Source of the DNA: JBDNFP01 sp041689775
GTDB lineage: Bacteria > Bacteroidota > Bacteroidia > Cytophagales > Spirosomataceae
Assembly: GCA_041689775.1 (NCBI GenBank)
Contig: JBDNFP010000317.1
Location: 1 to 30,134, forward strand
Length of the DNA stretch: 30,134 bases
Direction: 5' to 3'
Shown here: in pieces, positions 1-7,168 of the stretch
Position numbering within the stretch: the stretch's first letter is position 1
How the letters are laid out: the number at the start of each line of letters is the position of its first letter
The notes under the pieces: generated by a model
Databases searched by the model: none
Told to the model about the DNA's origin: nothing
What the model saw: the letters and a program-made list of their open reading frames with translations, nothing else
Translations under genes and position numbers: made by a program

Positions 1-5
1 ATTGA

Positions 6-607
6 TATTTATTTAAGAAAGTGATCTATTACAGTAAAAAGAGTTTATACTATTTTGATCTGGTGAGTCTAACCAAAAATCCCACTTATTCGGAAGGTGA
101 CCCATTTCTGTTGCATGTGTACCCCATACTGTTTTACGCAACCTTCTGGTATAAGTTCATGGAACCCTTCAATGGATTTGATCTAGGTACCTTTTCCAAG
201 TTTAAGTACATAGGAAGCGCCCTGTACGTGGTCGGCTTAGTCCCTACGCTATTTATTATCGTAGGGAGTGTCCGGACGATGCTCTCTTCACTGCTTTTTT
301 TGATCAGATTTAGAAAATTAGACTCTCCAATGTTTACCAAACGGCTAGAAGAAGCCGCTTGGGTAGCTATCCTGTTACTGAGTATTCTGTTGGTGGTAAT
401 AGCCGGTCTCAATATAACGTTTGGGCATGTTTTCAGTCTAGACTTTTCATGCAATCCGTATTTCCTATTATATGGATGCACTATGTGGGGTTGGTAACTG
501 TACGTAAAGTATCCCGGGGTCTTTTCCTGATGGGTCTGGTTTCCATGCTATTAGTTTCCTTACTCTACCTAGTGTACTATATAACAGAAGGTATTCATGC
601 GTTGTAA
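6..607 (+). pseudogene. Frameshifted polytopic membrane protein, C-terminal part (possible GT39-like glycosyltransferase)
   Basis: The frame open from base 6 encodes a hydrophobic protein with about three membrane segments (FLLHVYPILFYATFWYKF, then YVVGLVPTLFIIV, then VAILLLSILLVVIAGL). It ends in the wrong frame at 497. From about base 449 another frame continues naturally (MQSVFPIIWMHYVGL, then a last membrane segment MGLVSMLLVSLLYLVYYI) to the stop at 607, so a small indel between 444 and 452 splits the gene. An in-frame TGA at 3-5 suggests either another lesion or a start further left outside the window. The layout, next to a GT2 dolichyl-phosphate-mannose-synthase-like gene, resembles membrane glycosyltransferases of the GT39/ArnT type, but no catalytic motif lies in this part. 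The family is therefore a guess; the frameshift is the firmer observation. Confidence 0.5.
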
Positions 608-965
608 CCCACATATCCTATCAATATTCACGTAGATAAATCACATAAATACCCATTCATTTTTTTGGGATTTAGTAACTGTGTAGGGTATAATGGTTTG
701 GCATACGTTAAACGACCTCACAGCTCAAATGGTACAGTTGTTCGATTCTGGGATTACTTTTTTCAGTTCAATGCCTTTGAGCAAGGTTGAAATAAATCAA
801 GTAGGTCTGGTCGATCAGGGCAAAGTTGGCGGAGTACAGATGCTAGAAACAGTAGGAGCAGACAGCTGAGAAACGAACGCTCAGCACTTGGAGTAATTCA
901 CTTCTTTTGCTCTTATCATAGGTGCGTATTAGTTTGTATGTCATATACCTAAAACTAAGATACTC
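608..965. other. Intergenic stretch with one small open frame
   Basis: This 358-base spacer separates the broken membrane protein from the glycosyltransferase gene. It holds one small plus-strand open frame (693-869, listed separately). I see no strong hairpin, no RNA gene and no exact TAnnTTTG promoter box. Confidence 0.5.
693..869 (+). CDS. Small hypothetical open frame, 58 aa
   Basis: ATG at 693 opens 58 codons closed by TGA at 867-869. The product begins MVWHTLNDLTAQMVQLFDSG and is soluble, with balanced composition and no membrane segment or signal peptide. I do not recognise the family. Its amino acid make-up looks protein-like, with a hydrophobic and acidic patterned C-terminal half (VEINQVGLVDQGKVGGVQML), so it could be a real small gene or the remnant of a larger one. 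It stands alone between the frameshifted membrane gene and the glycosyltransferase. No good promoter or ribosome site is evident. Confidence 0.25.
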   Translation: MVWHTLNDLTAQMVQLFDSGITFFSSMPLSKVEINQVGLVDQGKVGGVQMLETVGADS

Positions 966-1007
966 TTGTTACAACAATATTTTTTTAAATATCACCAAAT
1001 CATTGAT

Positions 1008-1736
1008 ATGAAGTCGATCAAAAAGTTATCCATCGTAATTCCGGTTTACAACGAGGGCAAGACTATAACGACCGTTCTCGACAAGGTAAAGGACTTGCAG
1101 CTAATTCAATCTATTACCAAAGAAATCATCGTTGTTAATGATTTCTCCTGTGACGATACAGAAGAAAAAATTTTATCTTACAAACAACAACATGGCAGTG
1201 TTCTGGATATCAAGTATTTCAAGCACGACCGTAACCGTGGCAAGGGAGCTGCCTTGCACACTGGCTTTCAGCAGGCAACGGGCGATTGTACGATCGTTCA
1301 GGACGCCGACCTGGAATATGATCCAAACGAATTTAATTTGTTATTGAAACCTTTCCTGGATGGCTTTGCTGATGTAGTATACGGCTCGCGTTTTATGGGA
1401 GGGAAACCCCACCGGATTCTGTTTTTCTGGCACACGATCGGAAATAAATTCCTGACGTTTGCTTCTAATATGTGCACCAACCTGAACCTCACGGACATGG
1501 AAACGTGCTATAAAATGTTTGATACCCGTATTCTCAAAAGCCTGAATTTGGTAGAAAACCGATTTGGTTTCGAGCCCGAAGTAACCGCTAAGATTTCGAG
1601 GATTCCATCTATTCGTATCTATGAAATAGGGATATCATACTACGGCCGTACCTACGAAGAAGGGAAGAAGATTAGCTGGAAAGACGGCTCTCGGGCACTC
1701 TATTGCATTGTGAAGTACGGTATGCTCCGTATGTGA
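1008..1736 (+). CDS. GT2 family glycosyltransferase (dolichyl-phosphate mannose/glucose synthase-like)
   Basis: A 242-residue GT-A glycosyltransferase. After MKSIKKL comes the family start LSIVIPVYNEGKTI, then the nucleotide-binding strand IIVVNDFSCDDTE, the NRGKGAALHTGF segment and the acidic metal/sugar-nucleotide site QDADLEYDP. The GSRFMGG segment and the LTDMETCYKMF acceptor-side segment are typical of DPM1/GtrB-like enzymes that load a sugar onto a polyprenyl phosphate at the inner membrane face. Unlike GtrB it has no C-terminal membrane helices. ATG at 1008 is preferred because a TTG further up (966) would add 14 unconserved residues. The lipid-linked sugar would feed a membrane glycosyltransferase, and the broken gene to the left may have been such a partner. 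The exact donor sugar cannot be read from sequence. Confidence 0.88.
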   Translation: MKSIKKLSIVIPVYNEGKTITTVLDKVKDLQLIQSITKEIIVVNDFSCDDTEEKILSYKQQHGSVLDIKYFKHDRNRGKGAALHTGFQQATGDCTIVQDADLEYDPNEFNLLLKPFLDGFADVVYGSRFMGGKPHRILFFWHTIGNKFLTFASNMCTNLNLTDMETCYKMFDTRILKSLNLVENRFGFEPEVTAKISRIPSIRIYEIGISYYGRTYEEGKKISWKDGSRALYCIVKYGMLRM

Positions 1737-1752
1737 ATTACAATGATACAAT

Positions 1753-1805
1753 GAGTGATTGATAGAATGGATGCCTTTACTAGTCAATTCTTCTATCAAT
1801 CACTC
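1753..1805. terminator. Inverted repeat between converging genes, possible bidirectional terminator
   Basis: Perfect 15-base arms GAGTGATTGATAGAA (1753-1767) and TTCTATCAATCACTC (1791-1805) enclose a 23-base loop. It sits between the end of the glycosyltransferase gene (1736) and the end of the oppositely oriented YceI gene (1818), where a shared transcription stop would be expected. There is no clear T-run on either side, so it is an atypical intrinsic terminator. Similar GAGTGATTGA words recur in other spacers of this window. Confidence 0.5.
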
Positions 1806-1817
1806 GTTCAAAACTGC

Positions 1818-2360
1818 TTAGGCTGGTCGTGCGATTTGAATTTTAAAGGCCAACTGTACGTCATCACCCACTACTACACCACCTGCCCCGGTTACTGCAC
1901 CCTAGGTCAAGCCAAAATCTTTGCGGTTGATTTTACCCGTTACTTCAAAACCCAATTTGTAGTTTCCGTAGAAATCAGTTGTGCTTCCACCGTATTCGGC
2001 GTTCAAGGTTACGAACTTTGTAATTCCTTTAATGGTAAGATCTCCGAAAACATTGTAAGTATCATCATCCGTTCTCTCAATGCTAGTCGATACGAATGTC
2101 ATTTTTGGAAACTTCTCAGAATCAAAGAATTCGCCTGAACGTAGGTGTTCGTCACGCTGAGTCTGATTGGTATCTACGCTGGCAGTCTCGGCGGCGAAGT
2201 TAATGACAGCAGTACCAAAATCGTCTCCTTCGGTTTCTACTGTTCCTTCAAAATTACGGAAGTGACCGATTATGGTTGAAATGACGAGGTGTTTTACTTT
2301 GAATTAGATCTCTGAGTGCGTTGGATCAATGTTCCAGATAGTTTTTGTAGCAGTCTCCAT
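1818..2360 (-). pseudogene. YceI family protein with two in-frame nonsense codons
   Basis: Read from ATG at 2360 to TAA at 1818, one uninterrupted frame encodes a 180-codon YceI-like (lipocalin-fold, polyisoprenoid-binding) protein: IWNIDPTHSEI, FKVKHLVISTIIGHF, RDEHLRSGEFFDSEKFP, LTIKGITK, KINRKDFGLT and GAVTGAGGVVVGDDVQLAF. It is broken by TAA at codon 19 (2304-2306) and TAG at codon 153 (1902-1904). Family alignment suggests codon 19 was Gln (CAA) and codon 153 was Trp (TGG, as in GLTW), so each could be a single base change. No indel is present and the rest looks well conserved, so inactivation appears recent. There is no signal peptide, so this was probably a cytoplasmic-type YceI. The identification is firm; loss of function is inferred. 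Confidence 0.88.
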
Positions 2361-2661
2361 GTGATAGTATCTTGATTGAAATTTATATATTAATACATTT
2401 AATGTAAAGACATGTAATGGGGCAAAAAAGTTTTTCTTTCAATCAAAAAACTTAAAAAAATAGTCGTATTAAAGTTAAATATGCTGTTATTCAGTCAGTT
2501 AACTATTGGCTTGGTCATCTTCTTTTTTCTCTTTTTTACTGGGGGGCAACGGGCGCTCTTTTCGGAAAAGATGGGGATGCGGGTATTTCGGAAGGTATAC
2601 AACAGCAAGAGCCGCCTGCTGAATAGTAAACGGCTCTTGTTTCCAAAGGTAATGGGGCATT
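2361..2661. other. Intergenic stretch upstream of the YceI gene
   Basis: This 301-base spacer lies between two minus-strand genes. It contains an AT-rich part (2395-2480) with an AAGTTTTT/AAAAACTT inverted repeat that could belong to the YceI promoter region, and the hairpin at 2606-2639. A 65-codon plus-strand frame here (2481-2678) overlaps that hairpin and the next gene and is not believed to be coding. Confidence 0.5.
2606..2639 (-). terminator. Hairpin downstream of the LolA-like gene
   Basis: Arms CAAGAGCCG (2606-2614) and CGGCTCTTG (2631-2639) pair perfectly around a 16-base loop, 22 bases past the stop of the 2662-3390 gene. There is no U-tract on the minus strand, so termination activity is likely but weakly supported. 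Confidence 0.4.
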
Positions 2662-3390
2662 TCACTTCGGCATCGTAAAAATGTTTTCGTCGAGTGTTAG
2701 GTTCACCTGGATACTTTTTACGATCAAAGTCATGACTCCTGGCATCGCCGGAGATTCGATCTCGGTGGTAAACGCGAAAGTTACGCCATCGACCTGCTTG
2801 AAGTTAGAGAAATTAGTCTTTGCTTCAATTTCCTGGCCTTGAACGGCTACTATTACCGCTGATCTCAGAATATAGTAGGTATCCTTAGAAATGTAGTGGG
2901 TAGCCTTTGATCCGTTGGCCATGTTTACTTTCATTACGTACACCGGAGCGCCTTCGATGGTTTCTTCAGCCCCCAGCTCAGCCGTGTATCCTTTTGCTTT
3001 GTAATTGTAAAGCCCGGTGAGGTCAAGTTGTCCGGCCGACATTTTTACTTGTTCTTCCGGAATTGGGGCAGCGGTGGTTTGTCCGACCATCGGGTTAATC
3101 GCCCAACCCGTATTCCCGTCGAGCCCCTGCACAATCTTCATACCCTGTACGGTGGTTTCGCTCCGCAGCCCGCGGCCCTGGGCAATCGTTGTGCTGGACG
3201 GTAAGTCCATGCCCATGATCTGAGCGGAGGATTCGATTTTTACGGATTTTAGATTGGTGTACTTATCACCACCCATGGCGGTGACGTGCTTAGTAATGAC
3301 CTCGTCCACACTTTGGGCGTAGGAAGCTAGTTGTACCAAGAAGGCAAAGGCAAAGATCCCTGCCAGTTTACTAAGTGATTGAACGCGCAT
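2662..3390 (-). CDS. Secreted LolA-like / outer-membrane lipoprotein-sorting-like protein
   Basis: A 242-residue exported protein. A signal peptide (about residues 1-26: basic MRVQSLSK, hydrophobic IFAFAFLVQLA, cleavage near SYAQ) precedes a conserved start, VDEVITKHVTAMGGDKYTNLKSVKIES. This opening is common in Bacteroidota periplasmic proteins with the LolA/LolB-type half-barrel fold. Alternating beta-strand patterns continue to the end (AFTTEIESP, LIVKSIQVNLTLDENIFTMPK). The family is usually left as hypothetical or lipoprotein-sorting-like; a role in binding a lipid or lipoprotein in the periplasm is inference from the fold. No lipobox Cys is present. It is monocistronic, with a hairpin past its end and the atpG terminator region upstream. 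Confidence 0.7.
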   Translation of the reverse strand: MRVQSLSKLAGIFAFAFLVQLASYAQSVDEVITKHVTAMGGDKYTNLKSVKIESSAQIMGMDLPSSTTIAQGRGLRSETTVQGMKIVQGLDGNTGWAINPMVGQTTAAPIPEEQVKMSAGQLDLTGLYNYKAKGYTAELGAEETIEGAPVYVMKVNMANGSKATHYISKDTYYILRSAVIVAVQGQEIEAKTNFSNFKQVDGVTFAFTTEIESPAMPGVMTLIVKSIQVNLTLDENIFTMPK

Positions 3391-3518
3391 AAAAAAGATC
3401 TTAAAAGGTTGATGATGTAAACAAATATTTCAAAAAAAGACCAAACCGTTACTTTCAATGGTAGGAGTGGTTAGTACAATGGGTTTTGGACTTGAAATAT
3501 ATTATAAATGGTGCAAGG

Positions 3519-3557
3519 CACAAAAAAACAGAGGCAGTGTAAACACCACCTCTGTTT
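3519..3557 (-). terminator. Intrinsic terminator of the atpA-atpG operon
   Basis: Arms AAACAGAGG (3526-3534) and CCTCTGTTT (3549-3557) form a perfect stem. Inside it GTGT/ACAC can extend pairing. On the minus strand the stem is followed directly by a run of T (TTTTTTTG), as in a rho-independent terminator, 26 bases past the atpG stop. Confidence 0.8.
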
Positions 3558-3583
3558 CAGGTATTCGTTTTATTGCTAGTTGA

Positions 3584-4468
3584 TTAAATCAATGCCTCGG
3601 CTCCACCCACAATTTCAAGAATTTCTTTGGTAATTGCTGCTTGACGAGTACGGTTGTACACGAGGCGCAATTCTTTAAGAAGATCCTGAGCGTTTTCAGT
3701 AGCCTTGTCCATGGCCGTCATTCGGGCACCGTGCTCGGAGGCATTGGATTCAAGTACCGCGCGGTACAGCTGAATTTTGAGAGACTTCGGGATCAATTCG
3801 TTAACAATCTCCTCCTCGGTTGGCTCAAACGTATAATTGGTCGTTGTAGTGACTTGACCTCCTTCGGCGGCAGGTTCGCTGGGGATGGGCAGGTAGGCTT
3901 CCGTACGGACGATCTGGGTAGCAACGTTTTTAAATTCGTTGTAGATAAGATCAACTTTATCGTAGCGGCCGCTCTCGTAAAGAGACATCACGTTTTCAGC
4001 AGCTTCTTTCACGTTCACGAAGTTTAGCCGGGTGAAGATATCCTGATAAGCTCCGTTTACTTTGAAACCACGGCGGGTCATACCTTCGCCGGCTTTTTTG
4101 CCGATCGACATTATTTCCACATTTCCGCTACGGGATAAGTCGGCGTAGTTTGCCTCAATGTGCGCCATTGCGCCCTTGATAACGTTAGTGTTGAAAGCCC
4201 CGCAAAGTCCACGGTCGGAAGTAACGAGTATCAGCAACACTTTCTCTACCGGACGAACTTTTTTGAAGGGACTGTCGGTACTGGTTTCGCTAGCCGAAGA
4301 TACCGTCATGAGCATTTCGCTTAGCTTACGGGCATAAGGGCGCATCTGAATGATGTTGTCCTGAGCGCGTCGTAGCTTGGCGGCTGCTACCATTTTCATG
4401 GCTTTGGTAATCTGTTGGGTGGAGTTTACCGATACGATTCGATTGCGTACTTCTTTTAAGTTTGCCAT
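3584..4468 (-). CDS. atpG: F1 ATP synthase gamma subunit
   Basis: A 294-residue gamma subunit, the rotor shaft of F1 that turns inside the alpha3beta3 ring. The family signatures sit at both ends: MANLKEVRNRIVSVNSTQQI and KAMKMVAAAKLRRAQ form the N-terminal coiled-coil helix, and NRTRQAAITKEILEIVGGAEAL forms the C-terminal one. The central Rossmann-like domain shows LLILVTSDRGLCGAFN. Length is normal for the family, with a modest insertion around EGGQVTTTTNYTFEPTEEE before the C-terminal helix. It follows atpA by 78 bases in the same direction and ends at a strong terminator, so atpA-atpG form a two-gene unit. Confidence 0.98.
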   Translation of the reverse strand: MANLKEVRNRIVSVNSTQQITKAMKMVAAAKLRRAQDNIIQMRPYARKLSEMLMTVSSASETSTDSPFKKVRPVEKVLLILVTSDRGLCGAFNTNVIKGAMAHIEANYADLSRSGNVEIMSIGKKAGEGMTRRGFKVNGAYQDIFTRLNFVNVKEAAENVMSLYESGRYDKVDLIYNEFKNVATQIVRTEAYLPIPSEPAAEGGQVTTTTNYTFEPTEEEIVNELIPKSLKIQLYRAVLESNASEHGARMTAMDKATENAQDLLKELRLVYNRTRQAAITKEILEIVGGAEALI

Positions 4469-4490
4469 ACTTGGACTAAAAATAAAAAAC

Positions 4491-4529
4491 AGTCTGACGT
4501 AGAAGGGAATTGACCCTATACGCCAGGCT
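4491..4529 (-). promoter_or_regulatory. Imperfect hairpin in the atpA-atpG spacer
   Basis: Arms AGTCTGACGTAGAAGGG (4491-4507) and CCCTATACGCCAGGCT (4514-4529) pair with few mismatches around the loop AATTGA. The stem fills half of the 78-base spacer and lacks a following U-tract. It could protect an mRNA end or set the atpA:atpG ratio rather than stop transcription. Function is inferred. Confidence 0.45.
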
Positions 4530-4546
4530 GAATGTATATACTATAA

Positions 4547-6124
4547 TTAAGCGAACTTAGGTGAAAGTTCTTTTGCTACCTTGTCAAGTACACTCGTAAG
4601 AGTATCGTCATACTTTCCTGCCTTAAGACTTTTCAGAACATCGCTGTGCTGCGCCGCCAAGATTGTCAGGTATTCAGCTTCGAATTCCTTCACCTTGTTT
4701 ACGTTTACCTTGTCAAGTAGTCCTTTGGTAGATGCGTAAATAAGCGCTACCTGATTCTCTACAGTAGAAGGAGTATACTGAGGCTGCTTCAGGATTTCCT
4801 GATTACGGCGTCCCCGGTCAATTGCCAACTGAGTAGCAGCGTCAAGGTCAGAACCAAACTTAGCAAAAGCTTCAAGTTCACGGAACTGCGCCTGATCGAG
4901 TTTCAGAGTACCGGCGACCTTTTTCATTGACTTGATCTGAGCATTACCACCTACTCGTGATACCGAAATACCTACGTTAATGGCAGGACGGATACCCGAA
5001 TTGAACAAGTTTGTTTCAAGGAAGATCTGTCCGTCAGTAATCGAAATTACGTTGGTAGGGATGTATGCCGATACGTCACCCGCCTGCGTTTCGATAATAG
5101 GAAGAGCGGTCAATGATCCGCCACCTTTTACCTTACCCTTCAAGGAAGGAGGAAGGTCGTTCATATTTTGAGCGATCGAGTCGTCGTTTACGATTTTGGC
5201 TGCACGCTCCAACAAGCGGCTGTGCAGATAGAAAACGTCTCCCGGATATGCCTCGCGTCCCGGAGGACGACGAAGTAGCAAAGATACTTCGCGGTAGGCT
5301 ACTGCTTGCTTGGAAAGATCATCGTAAATTACCAAGGCGGGGCGTCCCGTATCACGGAAGTACTCACCGATGGCCGCTCCCGTAAAGGGAGCAAAGAATT
5401 GCATGGGAGAGGGGTCAGAAGCTCCAGCAGCTACGATTACGGTGTAATCCATAGCTCCGTAACGACGAAGAGTAGCTTCTACTTGCTTGATGGTAGAGGC
5501 TTTCTGACCACAGGCTACGTAAATACAGAATACGGTCTCGCCGCGGTCGTAAAACTCTTTCTGGTTGATGATGGTGTCAATACAAACGGCAGTCTTACCC
5601 GTTTGACGGTCACCAATTACCAACTCGCGCTGTCCGCGACCAATGGGGATCATGGCATCTATTGCCTTAATACCGGTTTGAAGAGGCTCAGTTACAGGCT
5701 GACGGAAGATAACGCCGGGAGCTTTACGCTCGAGGGGCATTTCGAACAATTCACCCTGAATAGGGCCCAAACCGTCGATTGGCTCCGCTAGTGTGTTTAC
5801 TACGCGGCCTACGATGTTTTCTCCTACTTGGATAGAAGCAATTTCGTTTGTACGTTTTACCGTATCACCTTCTTTGATTTCACTCGAATCGCCCAACAAT
5901 ACCGCTCCAACGTTGTCTTCTTCGAGGTTAAGTGCTAAGGCTTTCAGGCCATTTTCAAATACAAGAAGTTCTCCCGCCTGTACTTTGGAAAGCCCATAAA
6001 TACGTGCTACGCCGTCACCGACCTGAAGCACCGTACCCACTTCTTCGAGTTCCGCCTCCGATTTTGCGCCCGCAAGTTGCTCACGCAGAATGGCTGAAAC
6101 TTCGTCCGGTCTTACAGATACCAT
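4547..6124 (-). CDS. atpA: F1 ATP synthase alpha subunit
   Basis: A 525-residue alpha subunit, the non-catalytic nucleotide-binding part of the F1 hexamer. Visible are the N-terminal beta-barrel (TVLQVGDGVARIYGLSKVQAG), the P-loop GDRQTGKT at 171-178, the LVIYDDLSKQAVAYREVSLL segment, the family signature around PAINVGISVSRVGG with the arginine finger at about Arg390, and the C-terminal helical domain. A segment at about 311-335 (IVNDDSIAQNMNDLPPSLKG) looks longer than in enterobacterial AtpA. ATG at 6124 gives the conserved MVSVRPDEVSAIL start. The gene opens a two-gene unit with atpG. The usual upstream neighbours atpB, E, F and H are not here: the next gene upstream is divergent. Confidence 0.98.
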   Translation of the reverse strand: MVSVRPDEVSAILREQLAGAKSEAELEEVGTVLQVGDGVARIYGLSKVQAGELLVFENGLKALALNLEEDNVGAVLLGDSSEIKEGDTVKRTNEIASIQVGENIVGRVVNTLAEPIDGLGPIQGELFEMPLERKAPGVIFRQPVTEPLQTGIKAIDAMIPIGRGQRELVIGDRQTGKTAVCIDTIINQKEFYDRGETVFCIYVACGQKASTIKQVEATLRRYGAMDYTVIVAAGASDPSPMQFFAPFTGAAIGEYFRDTGRPALVIYDDLSKQAVAYREVSLLLRRPPGREAYPGDVFYLHSRLLERAAKIVNDDSIAQNMNDLPPSLKGKVKGGGSLTALPIIETQAGDVSAYIPTNVISITDGQIFLETNLFNSGIRPAINVGISVSRVGGNAQIKSMKKVAGTLKLDQAQFRELEAFAKFGSDLDAATQLAIDRGRRNQEILKQPQYTPSTVENQVALIYASTKGLLDKVNVNKVKEFEAEYLTILAAQHSDVLKSLKAGKYDDTLTSVLDKVAKELSPKFA

Positions 6125-6175
6125 AATATAAGTTACTTATTTAAATGTAGAAGTTTAGTTTCCTAAAAACTGCCG

Positions 6176-6183
6176 CAAATTTA
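6176..6183 (-). promoter_or_regulatory. Bacteroidota -7 promoter box for atpA
   Basis: Read on the minus strand, TAAATTTG exactly matches TAnnTTTG, 52 bases before the atpA start. A weak -33-like TTTTCG follows at the expected distance (about 19 bases). Upstream genes being divergent, atpAG needs its own promoter here. Confidence 0.5.
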
Positions 6184-6414
6184 GGCTTTTATTTCCTTAT
6201 ATCGAAAAGGAAATTCAAAAAAAACTAGAAGTTAAAAATTAGATTTTTCTAAGGAAGGACTATTCCATGTGTCATTCCACTCCAAAAGGCATTTTAAGTA
6301 CTTTAAAAACGACTAACCAAACTTTTTTAATGGATAAATGTGTTTTTGACGGAATGCTTTCGTTTTTTTACCAACTTAATGAAGTTTTATATTTATCTGT
6401 TCTTTTCAAACCGA

Positions 6415-7158
6415 ATGTATCGTAACCTAAAGACTCTACTGGCGGTCACTATTTGTGGCGCCTTCATGACTACAACTGTTTGGGCACAAGCTCCTAAGAC
6501 CCCGGCAAAGACCCCGACTAAGGCCGCTCCCTCCACTCCCGCCAACGCTGCCCCCGTTCTGACATCAGCCATCGACTCGGTGGCCTATTCGATTGGCCTC
6601 AGCGTAGCGGGTTCTCTGAAAGCGCAGGGCTTAACGGATATTAATACCAATCTGTTGCTGAAAGCCATCAATGAAACTCTGAAAGGAACTCCAACGGCCC
6701 TCACGATGGAGCAGGCCAATCAGTGTATTGGTGAATATTTTCAAAAGCAGTCAAGCGTCAAGAGTGATGCCAATCATGTAACGGGCCAAAAATTTTTGGA
6801 AGAAAACAAGAAGCGCCCTATGGTTGTTACTACTGCAAGTGGACTGCAATACGAAGTGGTACGCATGGGGGAAGGCCCAAAACCTGCTGATTCTTCACGG
6901 GTGAAAACGCATTACCACGGTACTTTGATCGATGGAACAGTATTTGATAGTTCAGTAGATCGGGGCGAGCCCGTTGAGTTTCCGGTTAACGGTGTGATCA
7001 AGGGGTGGCAGGAAGCTCTTCAGCTTATGCCAGTCGGATCAAAGTGGAAATTATTTGTCCCTTCAGAATTAGCGTATGGTGATCGTGCCGCCGGACCCGC
7101 CATCGGGCCTGGTTCAACCCTGATTTTCGAGGTGGAGCTGTTAGAAATCTTAAATTAA
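6415..7158 (+). CDS. FKBP-type peptidyl-prolyl cis-trans isomerase, exported
   Basis: A 247-residue FklB/Mip-type isomerase. ATG at 6415 gives a normal signal peptide (MYRNLKTLLAVTICGAFMTT, cleavage near VWAQ); the frame is open upstream but that would bury the signal. A Pro/Ala/Thr-rich linker follows, then a helical N-terminal dimerisation domain (SVAYSIGLSVAGSLKAQGL). The FKBP domain at about 140-247 shows VKTHYHGTLIDGTVFDSS, VNGVIKGWQEALQLMPVGSK, SELAYGD and GSTLIFEVELLEI, the standard ligand-pocket residues. It acts in the periplasm or outer-membrane space as a folding catalyst. The prc-type protease begins 10 bases downstream, so the two probably form an envelope protein quality-control operon. 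Confidence 0.95.
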   Translation: MYRNLKTLLAVTICGAFMTTTVWAQAPKTPAKTPTKAAPSTPANAAPVLTSAIDSVAYSIGLSVAGSLKAQGLTDINTNLLLKAINETLKGTPTALTMEQANQCIGEYFQKQSSVKSDANHVTGQKFLEENKKRPMVVTTASGLQYEVVRMGEGPKPADSSRVKTHYHGTLIDGTVFDSSVDRGEPVEFPVNGVIKGWQEALQLMPVGSKWKLFVPSELAYGDRAAGPAIGPGSTLIFEVELLEILN

Positions 7159-7168
7159 ACCTAACCAT

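Noticed and set aside
444..452. Programmed ribosomal frameshift in the left-edge gene
   Set aside because: No convincing slippery heptamer with a downstream structure is seen, and a further in-frame stop at 3-5 points to decay.
1753..1805. Inverted repeat as ends of an insertion sequence
   Set aside because: Only 23 bases separate the arms, so no gene fits; it is a hairpin-type element.
1755..2138. 127-codon plus-strand frame
   Set aside because: It lies antisense to the YceI gene, whose minus-strand frame matches a known family along its whole length, and it starts inside an inverted repeat.
2481..2678. 65-codon plus-strand frame with a hydrophobic start
   Set aside because: It crosses a terminator-like hairpin and runs into the end of the LolA-like gene; the composition of its second half is that of the hairpin sequence.
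5306..5791. 161-codon plus-strand frame
   Set aside because: Entirely antisense to atpA, a strongly conserved gene, and without recognisable motifs.
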